DNA from: Methanomicrobiales archaeon
GTDB lineage: Archaea > Halobacteriota > Methanomicrobia > Methanomicrobiales > JACTUA01
Length of the DNA stretch: 10,874 nt
NCBI GenBank assembly: GCA_028678555.1
Contig: JAJRDF010000026.1
Location: forward strand, 1 to 10,874
Direction of reading: 5' to 3'
A model generated the notes under the pieces. The model was not told where the DNA came from and searched no databases. It saw only the letters and a list, made by a program, of their open reading frames with translations. The translations under genes and the position numbers were made by a program. Below, one piece after another: positions 1-5,814 of the stretch. Each line of letters starts with the position of its first letter. The stretch's first letter is position 1.

Positions 1-97
1 ACCCCCTCCCGGCCCCCCCTGGCGAGAGGATAGTCTCTCCATATCGGTTGTATCCGGAAAGATCCCCAATCCCGGAATACTGACGGGGGGTGCCCAC

Positions 98-129
98 GCG
101 GCGGGGGCGGAGCCGCAGCGGAGCCCCCG
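98..129. repeat. G/C-rich hairpin and short direct repeats
   Basis: Positions 102-108 and 123-129 are perfectly complementary (7 bp, all G:C pairs) around a 14-nt loop. An alternative 5-bp stem pairs 98-102 with 112-116. GCGGAGCC occurs at 107-114 and again at 118-125, an 11-bp period. The 13-mer at 98-110 (GCGGCGGGGGCGG) recurs at 209-221. No U-tract follows on either strand, so a normal archaeal terminator is not supported. It may be part of a dispersed intergenic repeat or only low-complexity sequence. Confidence 0.4.
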
Positions 130-256
130 AGAGCGTCCCGGTAGTACACACCCATTGGATACCACCAACTTTCGTCAAACCATGAAAACCGTATCTGCTC
201 CATGTGGGGCGGCGGGGGCGGCGGAGCAGCCTTCTGTCAGCCTCTACCGGAATGCC

Positions 257-264
257 CATATATC
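257..264 (+). promoter_or_regulatory. candidate TATA box for the BofA-like gene
   Basis: CATATATC sits in otherwise G/C-rich sequence, with its centre about 26 nt before the ATG at 286. That is the usual distance between an archaeal TATA box and the transcription start, so the mRNA would begin at or next to the start codon. The absence of a recognisable ribosome binding site before 286 fits a leaderless transcript. The assignment rests on position and composition only. Confidence 0.4.
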
Positions 265-285
265 CTGCCTGCCCATCTCCTGAGC

Positions 286-549
286 ATGATTGAGATTATC
301 GTGGCCATCCTGTTCGCGGTGGTGATGGCAGCGGTGATCTACTTCCTGCTGAAAAAAGCCGTTTTCCTGCTGATCAACGCCATCGTGGGACTGGTGGCAC
401 TCTTTGTCATCAACCTGCTCGGTGTCATGTCCTGGTTCGGTGCTCCGGACATCCCCATCACGGTAGGCACCGTGCTTGTCTGTGCCTTCGGGGGTCTTCC
501 GGGAGCCCTCCTCCTCGTGGCCCTGGCCCTCGCAGGTATCACGATCTGA
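286..549 (+). CDS. BofA-like small integral membrane protein
   Basis: This 87-residue hydrophobic protein resembles the BofA family (pro-sigma-K processing inhibitor in Bacillus), whose members are about this length. There is a membrane segment near residues 2-22, a second at about 25-46, and a C-terminal hydrophobic segment at about 60-85. Family-type residues are Asn31 and Gly35, Asn43-Leu-Leu-Gly46, the Ile-Pro-Ile at 56-58, and Gly-Gly-Leu-Pro-Gly at 69-73. In Bacillus, BofA anchors and inhibits the SpoIVFB protease. Archaea have no sigma-K, so the role here is unknown; regulation of a membrane protease would be a guess. The frame is open upstream to an ATG at 202, but the Gly-rich extension it would add is not family-like, and the TATA element 26 nt before 286 supports the shorter start. 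A 61-nt gap separates it from the next gene. Confidence 0.72.
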   Translation: MIEIIVAILFAVVMAAVIYFLLKKAVFLLINAIVGLVALFVINLLGVMSWFGAPDIPITVGTVLVCAFGGLPGALLLVALALAGITI

Positions 550-598
550 AAGGAGCATCCCGCGATACCGTTAAGACGCCGGGCGCGTATGTCTCCCT

Positions 599-604
599 GA
601 GGTG
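599..604 (+). promoter_or_regulatory. ribosome binding site fixing the zinc-ribbon gene start
   Basis: GAGGTG matches the complement of the archaeal 16S rRNA 3' end and lies 6 nt before the ATG at 611. It favours 611 over the in-frame ATG at 632, which has only a weak GGCGG upstream. Confidence 0.6.
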
Positions 605-610
605 CGAGAG

Positions 611-763
611 ATGTGCTCTGTCGGCGGACCGATGGACGTGGAATACAAAGAGAGGGTGAAGGGCAAGGACTACAAGTGCAAGGAGTGCGGGGAGAAGTTC
701 AAGGGCGTGGGCAAGCACCCCATGTGCCCCAGCTGCCAGTCTGAGAACGTGGCCGAAGGATGA
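611..763 (+). CDS. small zinc-ribbon protein (50 aa)
   Basis: A 50-residue protein with two CxxC pairs: Cys23/Cys26 (in YKCKECGEKF) and Cys39/Cys42 (in HPMCPSCQSE). The spacing is a compact zinc ribbon or rubredoxin-like knuckle able to bind one metal ion. The segment before it is Lys-rich (Lys13, 17, 19, 22, 24, 29, 31, 35), which is compatible with nucleic-acid contact, although no specific function can be assigned. The start at 611 is supported by GAGGTG at 599-604; a start at 632 would give 43 residues and keep both CxxC pairs. Its stop codon overlaps the ATG of the next gene (ATGA at 760-763), so the two are very probably translated together. It is easily missed by gene callers because of its size. 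Confidence 0.68.
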   Translation: MCSVGGPMDVEYKERVKGKDYKCKECGEKFKGVGKHPMCPSCQSENVAEG

Positions 764-1212
764 AGTATTGCCCCGGCGACGGGGTTCTCCTGGTCCGGGG
801 ACGCTCCTCTTTTCTTCTGGCAGCCCCTGCCCGGGAGTGCTTCATCCTTTTTCTGGAGGACTGCCAGGGTGAGATTGTCCAGTCCGTGGAACCGGATGAC
901 CTGGTGGTGGTCTCCGCACCTGAAGGGGGACCGCTGGAACCGGCCCTCCTCCTCCTCCGGCTTGTGCGGGACCACCACGTACCGCTGATTGTGCTGCCCC
1001 GAGGCCACCCGGGCTCCCGGCGCCTCCGCCATGTAGTCAGTGTTGCCCCCCGGGTACTCCTATCGTGCGCCATCCAGCGGGGGACCCATCCGGAACAGCA
1101 CCTGATCTGTTCATCAGAGGAACTGGCGGGAATTTCGCTCCGCGGCATGGACGGGGCTGTCGATCTGGAGCATGTCCCCCCTGATATCGATATTGAGATC
1201 CTCCATGGATAA
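760..1212 (+). CDS. conserved-looking protein of unknown function (150 aa)
   Basis: I do not recognise a family. The protein starts MKYCPGDGVLLV and appears globular and soluble, with alternating hydrophobic stretches suggesting beta strands near residues 8-13, 26-32, 48-53 and 75-80. A basic segment (GHPGSRRLRHVV, about 82-93) precedes CAIQRGTHPEQH and an acidic C-terminal tail containing PPDIDIEI. There is no signal peptide and no clear membrane span, though a short Leu-rich run lies at about 60-67. The start codon overlaps the stop of the zinc-ribbon gene as ATGA, with GAAGG a few bases before it; this coupling and coding-like codon use support a real gene. The 82-nt gap to the ATP synthase operon contains a promoter, so it probably belongs to the upstream transcript. 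Function cannot be assigned from sequence alone. Confidence 0.65.
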   Translation: MKYCPGDGVLLVRGRSSFLLAAPARECFILFLEDCQGEIVQSVEPDDLVVVSAPEGGPLEPALLLLRLVRDHHVPLIVLPRGHPGSRRLRHVVSVAPRVLLSCAIQRGTHPEQHLICSSEELAGISLRGMDGAVDLEHVPPDIDIEILHG

Positions 1213-1236
1213 GGCGGGACGGGTCACATTTCACAA

Positions 1237-1246
1237 CTAATATAAG
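1237..1246 (+). promoter_or_regulatory. candidate promoter of the A1AO ATP synthase operon
   Basis: CTAATATAAG is the most A/T-rich element in the 82-nt gap before subunit H and resembles the methanogen TATA consensus. It predicts a transcription start near 1268 and a leader of about 25 nt carrying the ribosome binding site at 1284-1290 (GGGAGGG). A second A/T run at 1260-1268 would put the start too close to that site. No experimental support is available. Confidence 0.5.
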
Positions 1247-1294
1247 GGTACCTTTCTCCAATACTTTATGTTCGATGAGTTGTGGGAGGGTTGA

Positions 1295-1624
1295 ATGAAG
1301 GTTGAGGTTCTGAAACGTATCAAGGACACCGAACAAGGGTATACCGCGATGATCAGCGAGGCGAAGGCCGCGAAAGAGAAGCGGATCGCTTCTGCACGGC
1401 TGGAAGCCGATAACAGGGTCATCAGGGCAGAAGCAGAGATTGAGGAGTTCAAGAAAAAACGCCTCGCAGAGGCCCGGAGTGAGATCGGCCGGAAGCGGGA
1501 AGCCATCCAGCGGAAGGGCGAGGAGCACGCCACCGCCCTCAAAAACAGGGGGAAATCCAATCTGGATCGTTCCGTGGCCTTTCTCGTGAAACGGTTCAGG
1601 GAGCAGCTCCATGTTCCGGCCTGA
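1295..1624 (+). CDS. ahaH: A-type ATP synthase subunit H (AhaH, peripheral stalk)
   Basis: First gene of the operon. The 109-residue protein is highly charged and almost entirely helical: Lys, Arg, Glu and Ala-rich heptads run from about residue 5 to 85 (for example EAKAAKEKRIASARLEAD). This is typical of subunit H, which pairs with subunit E in a right-handed coiled coil to form the peripheral stalks that hold the A3B3 head against rotation. There is no membrane segment. The start at 1295 is supported by GGGAGGG at 1284-1290 and by the promoter just upstream. The gene overlaps subunit I by 14 nt, whose ribosome binding site lies within this reading frame. Assignment rests on coiled-coil character plus first position in a standard H-I-K-E-C-F-A-B-D order, because stalk subunits diverge quickly. 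Confidence 0.9.
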   Translation: MKVEVLKRIKDTEQGYTAMISEAKAAKEKRIASARLEADNRVIRAEAEIEEFKKKRLAEARSEIGRKREAIQRKGEEHATALKNRGKSNLDRSVAFLVKRFREQLHVPA

Positions 1625-3572
1625 GCCGATGACCCACCTCCTGATCGTGGCCTCCCGTGAGCGGATGGAGACCGTGATCCGGGAACTCTATTCCCATCGC
1701 GTATTCCACATCCGGGACTACGTGGAGAAGGAGGGCGAGAAGATGGAGGGGGTATCCATCGGGCCGCCGCTGGGATCGGCGAGCGAGGTCTCGGCCAAGC
1801 TGGTCAGGGTCCGGACCATGGAGTCCACCTTCGGGATCCATCCCGGGGAGATCACGCCGGCGACCAGGAAACGGGTGCTGGAACTCCGGGAGACCATCGA
1901 CCGCGACATCGCGGCGGTCGGCAACGAAACCGATGCGCTGATGTCCCGGCGGGCATCCATCGAAGCGACCATGCGGGATCTGGAGCAGCAGGTGCGGGAA
2001 CTGGCACCCTTTGCCGGCGCCCCTGTCGACTTCGACTCCTACCGGGGCTACGAGACCCTGGCGGTCTACACCGGGCGGATAGGGAGGGACGTGGAGATAC
2101 CGGTACCCCACGAGAAGATCTTCACCCCGTCCCCGCAGGGAAATTTCATCGCGCTCTTCGTGCCGCTTGAGCACAAAGCCGCGGTGGATCCCATCCTGCA
2201 GGAAGCCCGGTTCGTGCCGATCCCGGTGCCGAAGGGAGCGGGTCTTCCGGAGGCACTCCTGGCAGAGAATCAGGGCAAGCTCGCCACGCTGAAGGAGGAG
2301 ATGGGCCAGATCGACCAGAGAATCGCTGCCCTGAAGGAGCAGCAGGCCCAGTTCCTGGCCACCTGCGACGAGTACCTGAAGAGCGACCTGGAGCAGGCGG
2401 AGGCGCCGCTCCGTTTCGCGACAACCGATCAGGCATTTCTCGTAGAGGGCTGGGTGCCGGTGAAAGAGGTGGAACGGGTGAAGGCGGGACTCTCGCTGGC
2501 GACCGAGGGAAAAGCCCTGGTCACCGAAGTCCAGGAGGACCCGCATCATCCCGTCCCGGCTCCCGTCGAGTACGACAACCCCGTCTTTGCACGGCCCACG
2601 CAGCTCCTGATGGACACCTATGCCCGCCCCCGGTACGACGAGCTGGATCCGACCCTCCTCGTTGCCATCATCTTCCCGATCTTCTTCGGGCTGATCCTGG
2701 GTGACGTGGGGTACGGGCTGATCCTGCTGGCCGCGAGTCTCGGGCTGCGGAAGATCATTCCCGCGGGGGAGGGGCAGGCACTCCTGAAGGTCATGAGGAA
2801 CGGGGCCATCGCGAGCATCTTCTTCGGGCTCCTCTTCTCGGAGTTCTTCGGGTTCAAGCTTCCGTGGGAACCGGTGCTCTATTCCCGGCACCTGAGCATG
2901 GGAGGGGAAGAGGCAGGGCATGGTCCCATGGTCATCGAGCTCCTGGTCCTGTCCATCTGGATCGGGATTCTCCATATCACACTCGGCCGGATCCTGGGTG
3001 CCATCAACCATGGCAGGCACCACGGGATCCGCGGGGCGATCCCCCAGCTGGGGTGGATTGCATCGATGTGGGGGCTCCTGATCCTGATCTGGTCAATAGT
3101 CGCCATCCCGGTGATGCCGGATCTCACCGGCGCTCCGGTGGTGGTCGCGGGGCTCACGATCACGGGCTTCGTGGGGCTGGCCCTGCTCATTCTCGGGGTT
3201 GTGGCCATCGCATCGGAATCTGCACTGGAACTGACCGAATTCCCCACCATCATCAGCCACACGATGTCCTATGCCCGTATCGTGGCCATAGGTCTCTCTT
3301 CCGTGGCGATCGCGGTGGTGATCAACTTTGTTTCCATCGGGATGCTGATAGAGCCCAACATCGAGAATTTCTCGGTGGGGAGCATCTTCTTCATCCTGTT
3401 GGGTATTGTGGTGTTCCTTGCCGGGCACCTCTTGAACACGGCGCTCGGCCTTGTCGGGGGGGCTCTCCAGTCCCTCCGTCTGCAGTATGTCGAATTCTTC
3501 ACCAAGTTCTACAAGGGTGGAGGCGAAAAATTCAATCCATTCGGTACGATTCGGAGATTTACGGAGGATTAA
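1611..3572 (+). CDS. ahaI: A-type ATP synthase subunit I (AhaI, stator a-subunit homologue)
   Basis: This 653-residue protein is the stator part of the membrane ion channel, homologous to V-ATPase subunit a. Residues 1 to about 340 form the cytoplasmic domain that docks the peripheral stalks, including coiled-coil helices near 85-125 and 225-255. From about 348 on there are seven to eight membrane helices. The first holds the conserved GDVGYG motif. Arg556 (in SYARIVAIG) and Arg623 (in LRLQYVEFF) correspond to the two functionally critical arginines of yeast Vph1p (R735 and R799), which face the carboxylates of the rotor ring. The conserved C-terminal stretch KFYKGGGEKFNPF is present. The start at 1611 follows AGGGAG at 1598-1603; an alternative ATG at 1629 would remove six residues. 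It overlaps ahaH by 14 nt and ends 3 nt before ahaK. Confidence 0.96.
   Translation: MFRPEPMTHLLIVASRERMETVIRELYSHRVFHIRDYVEKEGEKMEGVSIGPPLGSASEVSAKLVRVRTMESTFGIHPGEITPATRKRVLELRETIDRDIAAVGNETDALMSRRASIEATMRDLEQQVRELAPFAGAPVDFDSYRGYETLAVYTGRIGRDVEIPVPHEKIFTPSPQGNFIALFVPLEHKAAVDPILQEARFVPIPVPKGAGLPEALLAENQGKLATLKEEMGQIDQRIAALKEQQAQFLATCDEYLKSDLEQAEAPLRFATTDQAFLVEGWVPVKEVERVKAGLSLATEGKALVTEVQEDPHHPVPAPVEYDNPVFARPTQLLMDTYARPRYDELDPTLLVAIIFPIFFGLILGDVGYGLILLAASLGLRKIIPAGEGQALLKVMRNGAIASIFFGLLFSEFFGFKLPWEPVLYSRHLSMGGEEAGHGPMVIELLVLSIWIGILHITLGRILGAINHGRHHGIRGAIPQLGWIASMWGLLILIWSIVAIPVMPDLTGAPVVVAGLTITGFVGLALLILGVVAIASESALELTEFPTIISHTMSYARIVAIGLSSVAIAVVINFVSIGMLIEPNIENFSVGSIFFILLGIVVFLAGHLLNTALGLVGGALQSLRLQYVEFFTKFYKGGGEKFNPFGTIRRFTED
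3563..3567 (+). promoter_or_regulatory. strong ribosome binding site of the rotor-ring gene
   Basis: A full GGAGG lies 8 nt before the ahaK ATG at 3576, just before the ahaI stop. Subunit K is needed in many copies per complex, so an efficient site of its own is expected here. Confidence 0.6.
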
Positions 3573-3575
3573 ACT

Positions 3576-3842
3576 ATGGTTGACGCAGTTACCGCAACAC
3601 AAGTTGTAATGTCTGTTGAGGCAGTCGAAGCATCGCAGCTCGGAATGAAGGCTCTCGCCGCGTCCATCGCCATCGTCGGCACGGGCCTCGCCTCCGCGTG
3701 GGCTGAGCTCTCCATTGGTTCGGCCGCGGTGGGTGCCGTCGCAGAGAACAAGGATCTCTTCGGCTCGGTGCTGGTGCTCACCATCATCCCCGAGACGATC
3801 GTCATCTTCGGTCTCGTCGTCGGTCTCCTGCTCATCCTCTGA
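3576..3842 (+). CDS. ahaK: A-type ATP synthase subunit K (AhaK, rotor-ring proteolipid c)
   Basis: This 88-residue proteolipid forms the ion-carrying rotor ring. It is a single hairpin of two membrane helices, about residues 25-57 and 62-88, joined by a short polar loop (AENKD). The ion-binding carboxylate is Glu73 in IPETIVIFG on the second helix, next to Thr74. The first helix carries a second acidic residue, Glu44, in SAWAELSIG. Aligning the conserved loop without gaps against the Ilyobacter tartaricus c subunit places Glu44 opposite Gln32, an Na+ ligand there. The protein has the basic two-helix size, not the duplicated or multi-hairpin forms found in some archaea and V-ATPases. It lies 3 nt after ahaI, has its own strong GGAGG, and its stop codon sits in a small hairpin with the next ribosome binding site. 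Confidence 0.96.
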   Translation: MVDAVTATQVVMSVEAVEASQLGMKALAASIAIVGTGLASAWAELSIGSAAVGAVAENKDLFGSVLVLTIIPETIVIFGLVVGLLLIL

Positions 3843-3847
3843 GAGGA
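3835..3847 (+). promoter_or_regulatory. small hairpin over the ahaK stop and ahaE ribosome binding site
   Basis: TCCTC (3835-3839) and GAGGA (3843-3847) are perfectly complementary around a 3-nt loop that is exactly the ahaK stop codon (TGA). The right arm is the core of the ahaE ribosome binding site (GAGAGGAG), which precedes the ATG at 3855. A ribosome finishing ahaK would open it, so coupling or lowering of ahaE translation relative to ahaK is plausible. Five base pairs is a weak signal on its own. Confidence 0.35.
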
Positions 3848-3854
3848 GCCAGCG

Positions 3855-4433
3855 ATGGGACTGGAAAGTGTCATCGAGGATATCCAGCGGAAGGGTGAGA
3901 GGGAGAGGGACGCCATCAGCGCCGCCTCTGCGGCCGAAGAGCGGCAGATCCAGGATGGTGCACAGCAGCGTGTCGATGAGAGAAGAAAGGAGGCAGACGG
4001 GGAGATCTCCCGGGTGATCCAGAGGACGGAGGATCTGGAGCTGGCGTCCGCGAACCTTGGGGTGAAGCGGGCGCTCTTAAACGCTCAGAAGGAGGTTCTG
4101 GATCAGGTGTATGCCACAGCCCTCCATGCCATCCTCGGGCTCCCGGAGCAGGTCCACCGGCAAATTCTCGAGAAGCTGCTGCAGCAGGCGGCACAGGAGA
4201 TCCGCACGGGGGTCGTGACCTGCCGTGCCCAGGATGTGAAGGTGGTGAAGGACCTGATCGCAGCGAGCCCGGCGCTCTCCGAATACCGCATCGGGCCGCC
4301 GGTTGAGATCGACGGGGGAGTGGTGGTGGACAGCGCCGACGGGAACGTGAAGATCGATCTCACCTACCGCACCTTCCTGGACGGGATCTGGGAGAAGGAA
4401 CTGAAGGCGGCCTCGGACCTCCTGTTCACATGA
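3855..4433 (+). CDS. ahaE: A-type ATP synthase subunit E (AhaE, peripheral stalk)
   Basis: A 192-residue stalk protein. Residues 1 to about 85 form a long charged helix (VIEDIQRKGERERDAIS, then many Glu, Arg and Gln), the partner of subunit H in the peripheral-stalk coiled coil. Residues about 90-192 form the mixed alpha/beta globular domain that binds the top of the A3B3 head; the segment IDGGVVVDSADGNVKIDLTY near 156-175 is the family's most conserved part (compare GG..v....g...vd.t...r). Length matches the roughly 180-210 residues usual for E. There is no membrane segment. The start at 3855 follows GAGAGGAG, 12 nt after the ahaK stop. Subunit C begins about 10 nt downstream. Confidence 0.95.
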   Translation: MGLESVIEDIQRKGERERDAISAASAAEERQIQDGAQQRVDERRKEADGEISRVIQRTEDLELASANLGVKRALLNAQKEVLDQVYATALHAILGLPEQVHRQILEKLLQQAAQEIRTGVVTCRAQDVKVVKDLIAASPALSEYRIGPPVEIDGGVVVDSADGNVKIDLTYRTFLDGIWEKELKAASDLLFT

Positions 4434-4443
4434 AGGGGTGTGC

Positions 4444-5511
4444 ATGTCCGCAATAGTCGGGTCAGCCCCGTACCTCTACGTCTGCACCCGGTTCCGGGTA
4501 AGGCGGATGAAGCTGATCCCGCAGGAGGAGTACCTGCGGATGCTCCAGATGTCACTCCCCGAGATCATCCGGCTGATCCAGGAGACCGAGTACAAGCGGG
4601 AGATCGACGAGCTCTCCCACTCCTTCCGGGGGATCGACCTGATCGAGGTCGCCCTTTCCTGGAACCTGGCCAAGACCTACCAGAAGGTCCTTGAGATCAT
4701 GCCTGAGGGACTCAGGGAGATGACGGAAAGCTATCTCAGGCGCTGGGATATCCAGAACGTCCTCGCTATCCTGCGGGGGAAGGCACAGGGCCTTCCGCCC
4801 GGGAAGATCAAGGAGGTGCTCATCCCTGCAGGGGAGCTGGACCGTGACTACCTGGACAAGATCATCACCTGTGCCGAACCCGGGAAGGTCCTGGAGAGCC
4901 TGAAGCGCTGGCGCCTCTACCCGGTACTGGCGAGGGAACTCCCGAGGGCCACAGAGAGCGGCTCATTCTCGTTTCTGGAGAACGAGCTGTACAAGCAGTT
5001 CTACCACGATATCCTGGATGAGACCGGTGCAGGGATCAAGGGGGGGAAGGAGTTCCTGGAGTTCCTGCGGCTCGAGATTGACATCCGCAACCTCCAGATC
5101 CTCTTCCGGCTCCGTGTCAACGGCGCGAAGGGCGAGGTTGTGACGTTCTTCATTCCCGGGGGAACCTTCACGGTGGAAGAGCTGGTGCGCCTCCACGAGA
5201 CCTCCTCGACGGATGCGTTCTTCGACTCGCTCACAGCGCAGCTGAAGAACCGGGAACTGATCTCCCTCCTCGGCAGGTTCCGGCAGAAGAATGGTCTCGT
5301 ACCGGGGGCGCTGCATGAAATCGAAAATGCGCTCACCCTCATGCAGTACTCAAGGCTCGAGATGATGGCCAGGTACCATTCCTTCTCTATCTGGCCGATC
5401 CTTGCCTATATCGAGCGGAAGAAGCAGGAGATTACGAACCTCCGGGCGATCACGAGGGGCAAGCAGGCAGGCCTGTCAACGGAGCAGATCCGGAACTACC
5501 TGGTGATGTAA
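4444..5511 (+). CDS. ahaC: A-type ATP synthase subunit C (AhaC, central stalk cap)
   Basis: A 355-residue homologue of V-ATPase subunit d, the funnel-shaped helical protein that sits on the rotor ring and receives the D/F shaft. The sequence is mainly helical with the internally repeated pattern typical of the family. Recognisable parts are YLYVCTRFRVRRMKLIP near the N-terminus, QETEYKREIDEL, YLRRWDIQNVLAILRGK (about 95-111) and EIDIRNLQILFRLR (about 213-226). The last two are copies of the 'D..N...lLR' motif repeated in this family. I chose ATG 4444 because AGGGGTG at 4434-4440 then serves as ribosome binding site. A GTG at 4438 would add two residues but lies inside that site. The stop TAA is followed directly by the ahaF ATG. 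Confidence 0.94.
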   Translation: MSAIVGSAPYLYVCTRFRVRRMKLIPQEEYLRMLQMSLPEIIRLIQETEYKREIDELSHSFRGIDLIEVALSWNLAKTYQKVLEIMPEGLREMTESYLRRWDIQNVLAILRGKAQGLPPGKIKEVLIPAGELDRDYLDKIITCAEPGKVLESLKRWRLYPVLARELPRATESGSFSFLENELYKQFYHDILDETGAGIKGGKEFLEFLRLEIDIRNLQILFRLRVNGAKGEVVTFFIPGGTFTVEELVRLHETSSTDAFFDSLTAQLKNRELISLLGRFRQKNGLVPGALHEIENALTLMQYSRLEMMARYHSFSIWPILAYIERKKQEITNLRAITRGKQAGLSTEQIRNYLVM

Positions 5512-5814
5512 ATGGAGATTGCAGTGATTGGCGGGAGCGAGTTCGTGGTGGGCTTCCGGCTCGCCGGCATCAGGAAAATATACGATGCAGAGGACGAGGA
5601 GAACCTGAAAAGGTCTGTGAGTACGGTCATGGAGGACCCGGATGTGGGGATCCTTGTCATGTACGCACGGGACATGGAACGTCTCCCGGCACGCACCAGG
5701 AGCACGCTGGAGAACTCCATCCGGCCCACGGTGATCACCATCGGGGCCCAGGAAGGGGGGCTGTCCATGAGGGAGCGAATCAAGCGATCGGTGGGGGTGG
5801 ACCTGTGGAAGTGA
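5512..5814 (+). CDS. ahaF: A-type ATP synthase subunit F (AhaF, central stalk)
   Basis: A 100-residue central-stalk subunit that binds subunit D and turns with it inside the A3B3 head. The N-terminal MEIAVIGGSEFVVGFRLAGI is the Rossmann-like start typical of archaeal F and V-ATPase F (compare 'ig d..t..Gf.LaGi'). It is followed by an acidic helix (DAEDEENL), a second strand (DVGILVMY), a helix, the strand PTVITIG near 72-78 and a C-terminal helix (MRERIKRSVGVDLWK) that projects towards the head. Length is normal. The ATG abuts the ahaC stop (TAAATG), with GGTGAT at the end of ahaC as ribosome binding site. The last 10 nt overlap the GTG start of ahaA. Confidence 0.95.
   Translation: MEIAVIGGSEFVVGFRLAGIRKIYDAEDEENLKRSVSTVMEDPDVGILVMYARDMERLPARTRSTLENSIRPTVITIGAQEGGLSMRERIKRSVGVDLWK

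Larger units (their letters stand above)
1..285. other. G/C-rich stretch without a supportable gene
   Basis: No convincing gene is seen here. Open frames exist on both strands (for example + 2-283, and a minus-strand ATG at 203 running off the left edge), but their translations are rich in Pro, Gly and Ala, resemble no family I know, and open frames are expected at this base composition. The stretch holds a 13-bp direct repeat, an 8-bp repeat pair and a G/C hairpin, listed separately. It probably contains the 3' flank of an upstream gene and the promoter region of the BofA-like gene at 286. Confidence 0.5.

Noticed and set aside
98..129. Hairpin as a transcription terminator
   Set aside because: There is no T-rich tract on either side, and archaeal terminators depend mainly on such tracts.
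1..203. Possible minus-strand gene fragment from ATG 203 leaving the left edge, and an open + frame 2-283
   Set aside because: Both are open for their whole length, but the sequence is G/C-rich with few chance stops. The products end in or contain Pro/Gly/Ala runs and match no family known to me; without the neighbouring sequence they cannot be supported.
202..285. N-terminal extension of the BofA-like gene to ATG 202
   Set aside because: It adds a Gly run and Cys/Pro-rich residues foreign to the family. The 87-residue form from 286 has the usual family length and a TATA element at the right distance.
1596..3023. 475-codon open frame on the minus strand opposite ahaI
   Set aside because: It is antisense to a well-supported gene. 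The translation is Asp, Arg, His, Pro and Gly-rich, as produced by reading high-G+C codons backwards, and has no family features.
2864..3583. 239-codon open frame on the + strand inside the membrane domain of ahaI
   Set aside because: It lies in another frame of the conserved membrane part of ahaI. The translation is His, Arg, Gly and Pro-rich and not membrane-like.
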